This document shows, one piece after another, positions 11,508 through 12,910 of a stretch of 12,910 nt of DNA. The DNA is from Acidimicrobiales bacterium (GTDB lineage: Bacteria; Actinomycetota; Acidimicrobiia; Acidimicrobiales; RAAP-2), in NCBI GenBank assembly GCA_017883105.1, contig JADGOF010000027.1:1-12910 (forward strand). Direction: 5' to 3'. Within the stretch, counting starts at the first letter, position 1. Each line of letters opens with the position of its first letter. The notes beneath the pieces are model-generated. The model was not told where the DNA came from. It saw nothing but the letters and a program-made list of their open reading frames with translations, and searched no databases. The translations under genes were made by a program, and so were the position numbers.

Positions 11508-12910
11508 TCAGGCCCGGAGCGCATCCTCTGGGGGTTCGGCCTCCTCCCCCGCCTTCGCCACACCCGCTGCCACCGACTCTTCGGTCACCGACACGGTCCG
11601 ATCAGGTGCCATCATCATGCCCGGGCCGCCCACGGGCTCGGTACGGCCGGCGAGCGCGTAGACCTCTGAACCGTCCACGGTCTCGTTGGCCACGAGCAGC
11701 TGCACCAACTTGTCGAGTACATCTCGGTGCTCCCCGAGCGTCTTGACGGCCCGCTGCTCGGCCTCGCCGAGCAGCCGGGAGACCTCGCTGTCGATGGCCG
11801 CCTGGGTCTGCTCGGCAAACGGCCGGCTGGAGAACTCGCCGCCTCCGGCGCCCAGGAATACGGATCCCCCCAGGGGGTAGCCCACTGGTCCGATCTTCGA
11901 CGAGAGGCCGAATTCCCGTACCATCTTCGTCGCCAGTTCTGTCGCCTTGGCCAGGTCGTTGGCGGCGCCTGTCGAGCCCTGGCCGAGCACGACGAGCTCG
12001 CTGGCCCGGCCCCCCAGAAGGATCGCCAACGTGTCGTAGAGATAGTCCTCGCCGAAGAGGTGCCGCTCGACGAGAGGGAGTTGTTCGGTGACACCGAGCG
12101 CCTGCCCGGCGGGAAGTATCGTCACCTTGGCGATCGGGTCCGCCTTGTCCGAGTAGGCAGCCACGAGCGCGTGGCCGGCCTCGTGGACGGCGACGGAGTG
12201 CTTCTCTGCCGGAATCAGCACGTTGGAGCCTTCGCGCCGGCCGAGGATGATCCGGTCGCGAGCTTCCTCGAAGTCCGTCGCTCCCAACACTCCCCGGTCC
12301 GCCCGCACGGCGACGATCGCCGCCTCATTCACCAGGTTCGCCAGGTCCGCCCCTGAGAATCCGGGCGTTCCCCTCGCCGTCACCTCCAATTCCACGTTCT
12401 CGTCGAGGCGCTTGCCCCGGCAGTGGACCTTCAAGATGGCCAGGCGTTCGGGCAGCGTGGGGAGAGGGATGATCACCTGTCGATCGAATCGCCCTGGCCG
12501 GAGCAGCGCCGGGTCGAGGACTTCGGGCCGGTTGGTGGCGGCGAGAACCACGATTCCGGTGGCCGGATCGAAGCCGTCCATCTCGGCGAGCAGCTGGTTG
12601 AGGGTCTGCTCCCGCTCATCGTTCGACACGACCACACCTGAACCGCCCCGACGCTGTCCGATGGCGTCGATCTCGTCGACGAAGATAATCGCCGGCGCCC
12701 GTTTGCGTGCCTCCTCGAACAGGTCGCGGACCCGAGCCGCCCCCACGCCGACGAACATCTCGACGAAGCTCGATCCGGTGACCGAGAAGAACGGCACGGC
12801 CGCCTCGCCGGCCACCGCCCGGGCCAGCAGGGTCTTGCCGGTGCCCGGAGGCCCGACCATCAAGATGCCCCGTGGCGCCATCGCGCCGGCCCGGGCGTAG
12901 CGCTCGGGAT
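11508..12910 (-). CDS. ftsH: ATP-dependent zinc metalloprotease FtsH (N-terminus outside the window)
   Basis: The frame enters from the right edge (PERYARAGAMAPRG) and ends at a TGA at 11508-11510, so the first part, including the membrane anchor, is missing. The AAA+ module is complete from Walker A GPPGTGKT onward: the pore-loop region SSFVEMFVGVGAARVRDLF, Walker B IIFVDEID, and the second region of homology with ATNRPEVLDPALLRPGRFD. The protease part has the zinc site HEAGH and the later Asp ligand in AANDLAKATELA. FtsH is a hexameric membrane protease that pulls misfolded membrane and regulatory proteins into its chamber. The C-terminal tail (PEDALRA) is short and acidic, as usual. The first ATG inside the window (12881) is internal, not the start. 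Confidence 0.95.
   Translation of the reverse strand, partial: PERYARAGAMAPRGILMVGPPGTGKTLLARAVAGEAAVPFFSVTGSSFVEMFVGVGAARVRDLFEEARKRAPAIIFVDEIDAIGQRRGGSGVVVSNDEREQTLNQLLAEMDGFDPATGIVVLAATNRPEVLDPALLRPGRFDRQVIIPLPTLPERLAILKVHCRGKRLDENVELEVTARGTPGFSGADLANLVNEAAIVAVRADRGVLGATDFEEARDRIILGRREGSNVLIPAEKHSVAVHEAGHALVAAYSDKADPIAKVTILPAGQALGVTEQLPLVERHLFGEDYLYDTLAILLGGRASELVVLGQGSTGAANDLAKATELATKMVREFGLSSKIGPVGYPLGGSVFLGAGGGEFSSRPFAEQTQAAIDSEVSRLLGEAEQRAVKTLGEHRDVLDKLVQLLVANETVDGSEVYALAGRTEPVGGPGMMMAPDRTVSVTEESVAAGVAKAGEEAEPPEDALRA

Noticed and set aside
11300..11563. Minus- and plus-strand frames between ftsH and the small basic protein
   Set aside because: Competing frames in three phases, none with a ribosome site or recognisable motif; composition is shadow-like.

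Overview
The window looks like a high-GC actinobacterial chromosome (Actinomycetota, possibly Acidimicrobiia-like). This rests on GC-rich codon use, frequent GTG starts, an actinobacterial-style IS21 transposase fragment, an FtsH gene and a chorismate-lyase-like gene. The lineage is inferred from flavour only; no marker gene here fixes it.

Left part (1-2701) is a defence-like or accessory zone. It opens with the broken end of an IS21-type istA transposase, fused at about base 99/100 to a C-terminally truncated, minus-strand gene. That gene encodes an EVE/PUA-like reader domain of the kind found in modified-DNA restriction proteins. A small Cys-rich minus-strand frame lies upstream of it in the same frame. 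On the plus strand follow a zinc-ribbon DUF4145 protein and, 15 bases later, an N-terminally membrane-anchored HNH nuclease with a C-terminal zinc knuckle.

Middle part (about 2780-9068) looks like a very compact integrative, self-replicating element. A structured leader ends in a hairpin that buries the Shine-Dalgarno sequence of a 46-codon gene. That gene overlaps a double-zinc-ribbon gene by 4 bases, which in turn overlaps a 781-residue primase-polymerase/AAA+ helicase by 4 bases. A 526-base non-coding region follows. It holds twelve copies of GGAGAC/GTCTCC in pairs of changing orientation and a G-run inverted repeat, and a 14-bp direct repeat lies at or near both of its ends; this is a strong candidate replication origin. 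Then come a zinc-finger small protein, a possible second small protein, a short helical protein overlapping the integrase start by 4 bases, and a large serine recombinase with an unusual CxxC...CxxC tail. I see no transfer, capsid or packaging gene. The attachment sites and exact boundaries are not resolved.

Right part (9109-12910) appears to be ordinary chromosome: a five-helix membrane protein with a terminator-like hairpin, an acidic protein built of about four 15-16 residue repeats, a chorismate-pyruvate-lyase-like protein, a small basic Gly/Pro-rich minus-strand protein, and the C-terminal 466 residues or so of FtsH on the minus strand.

The middle genes work together in an obvious way. 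The recombinase would integrate and excise the element, the PrimPol-helicase would replicate it from the repeat-rich origin next door, and the small zinc and coupled proteins are likely regulators or replication accessories. The DUF4145-HNH pair could be cargo or a neighbouring defence module.
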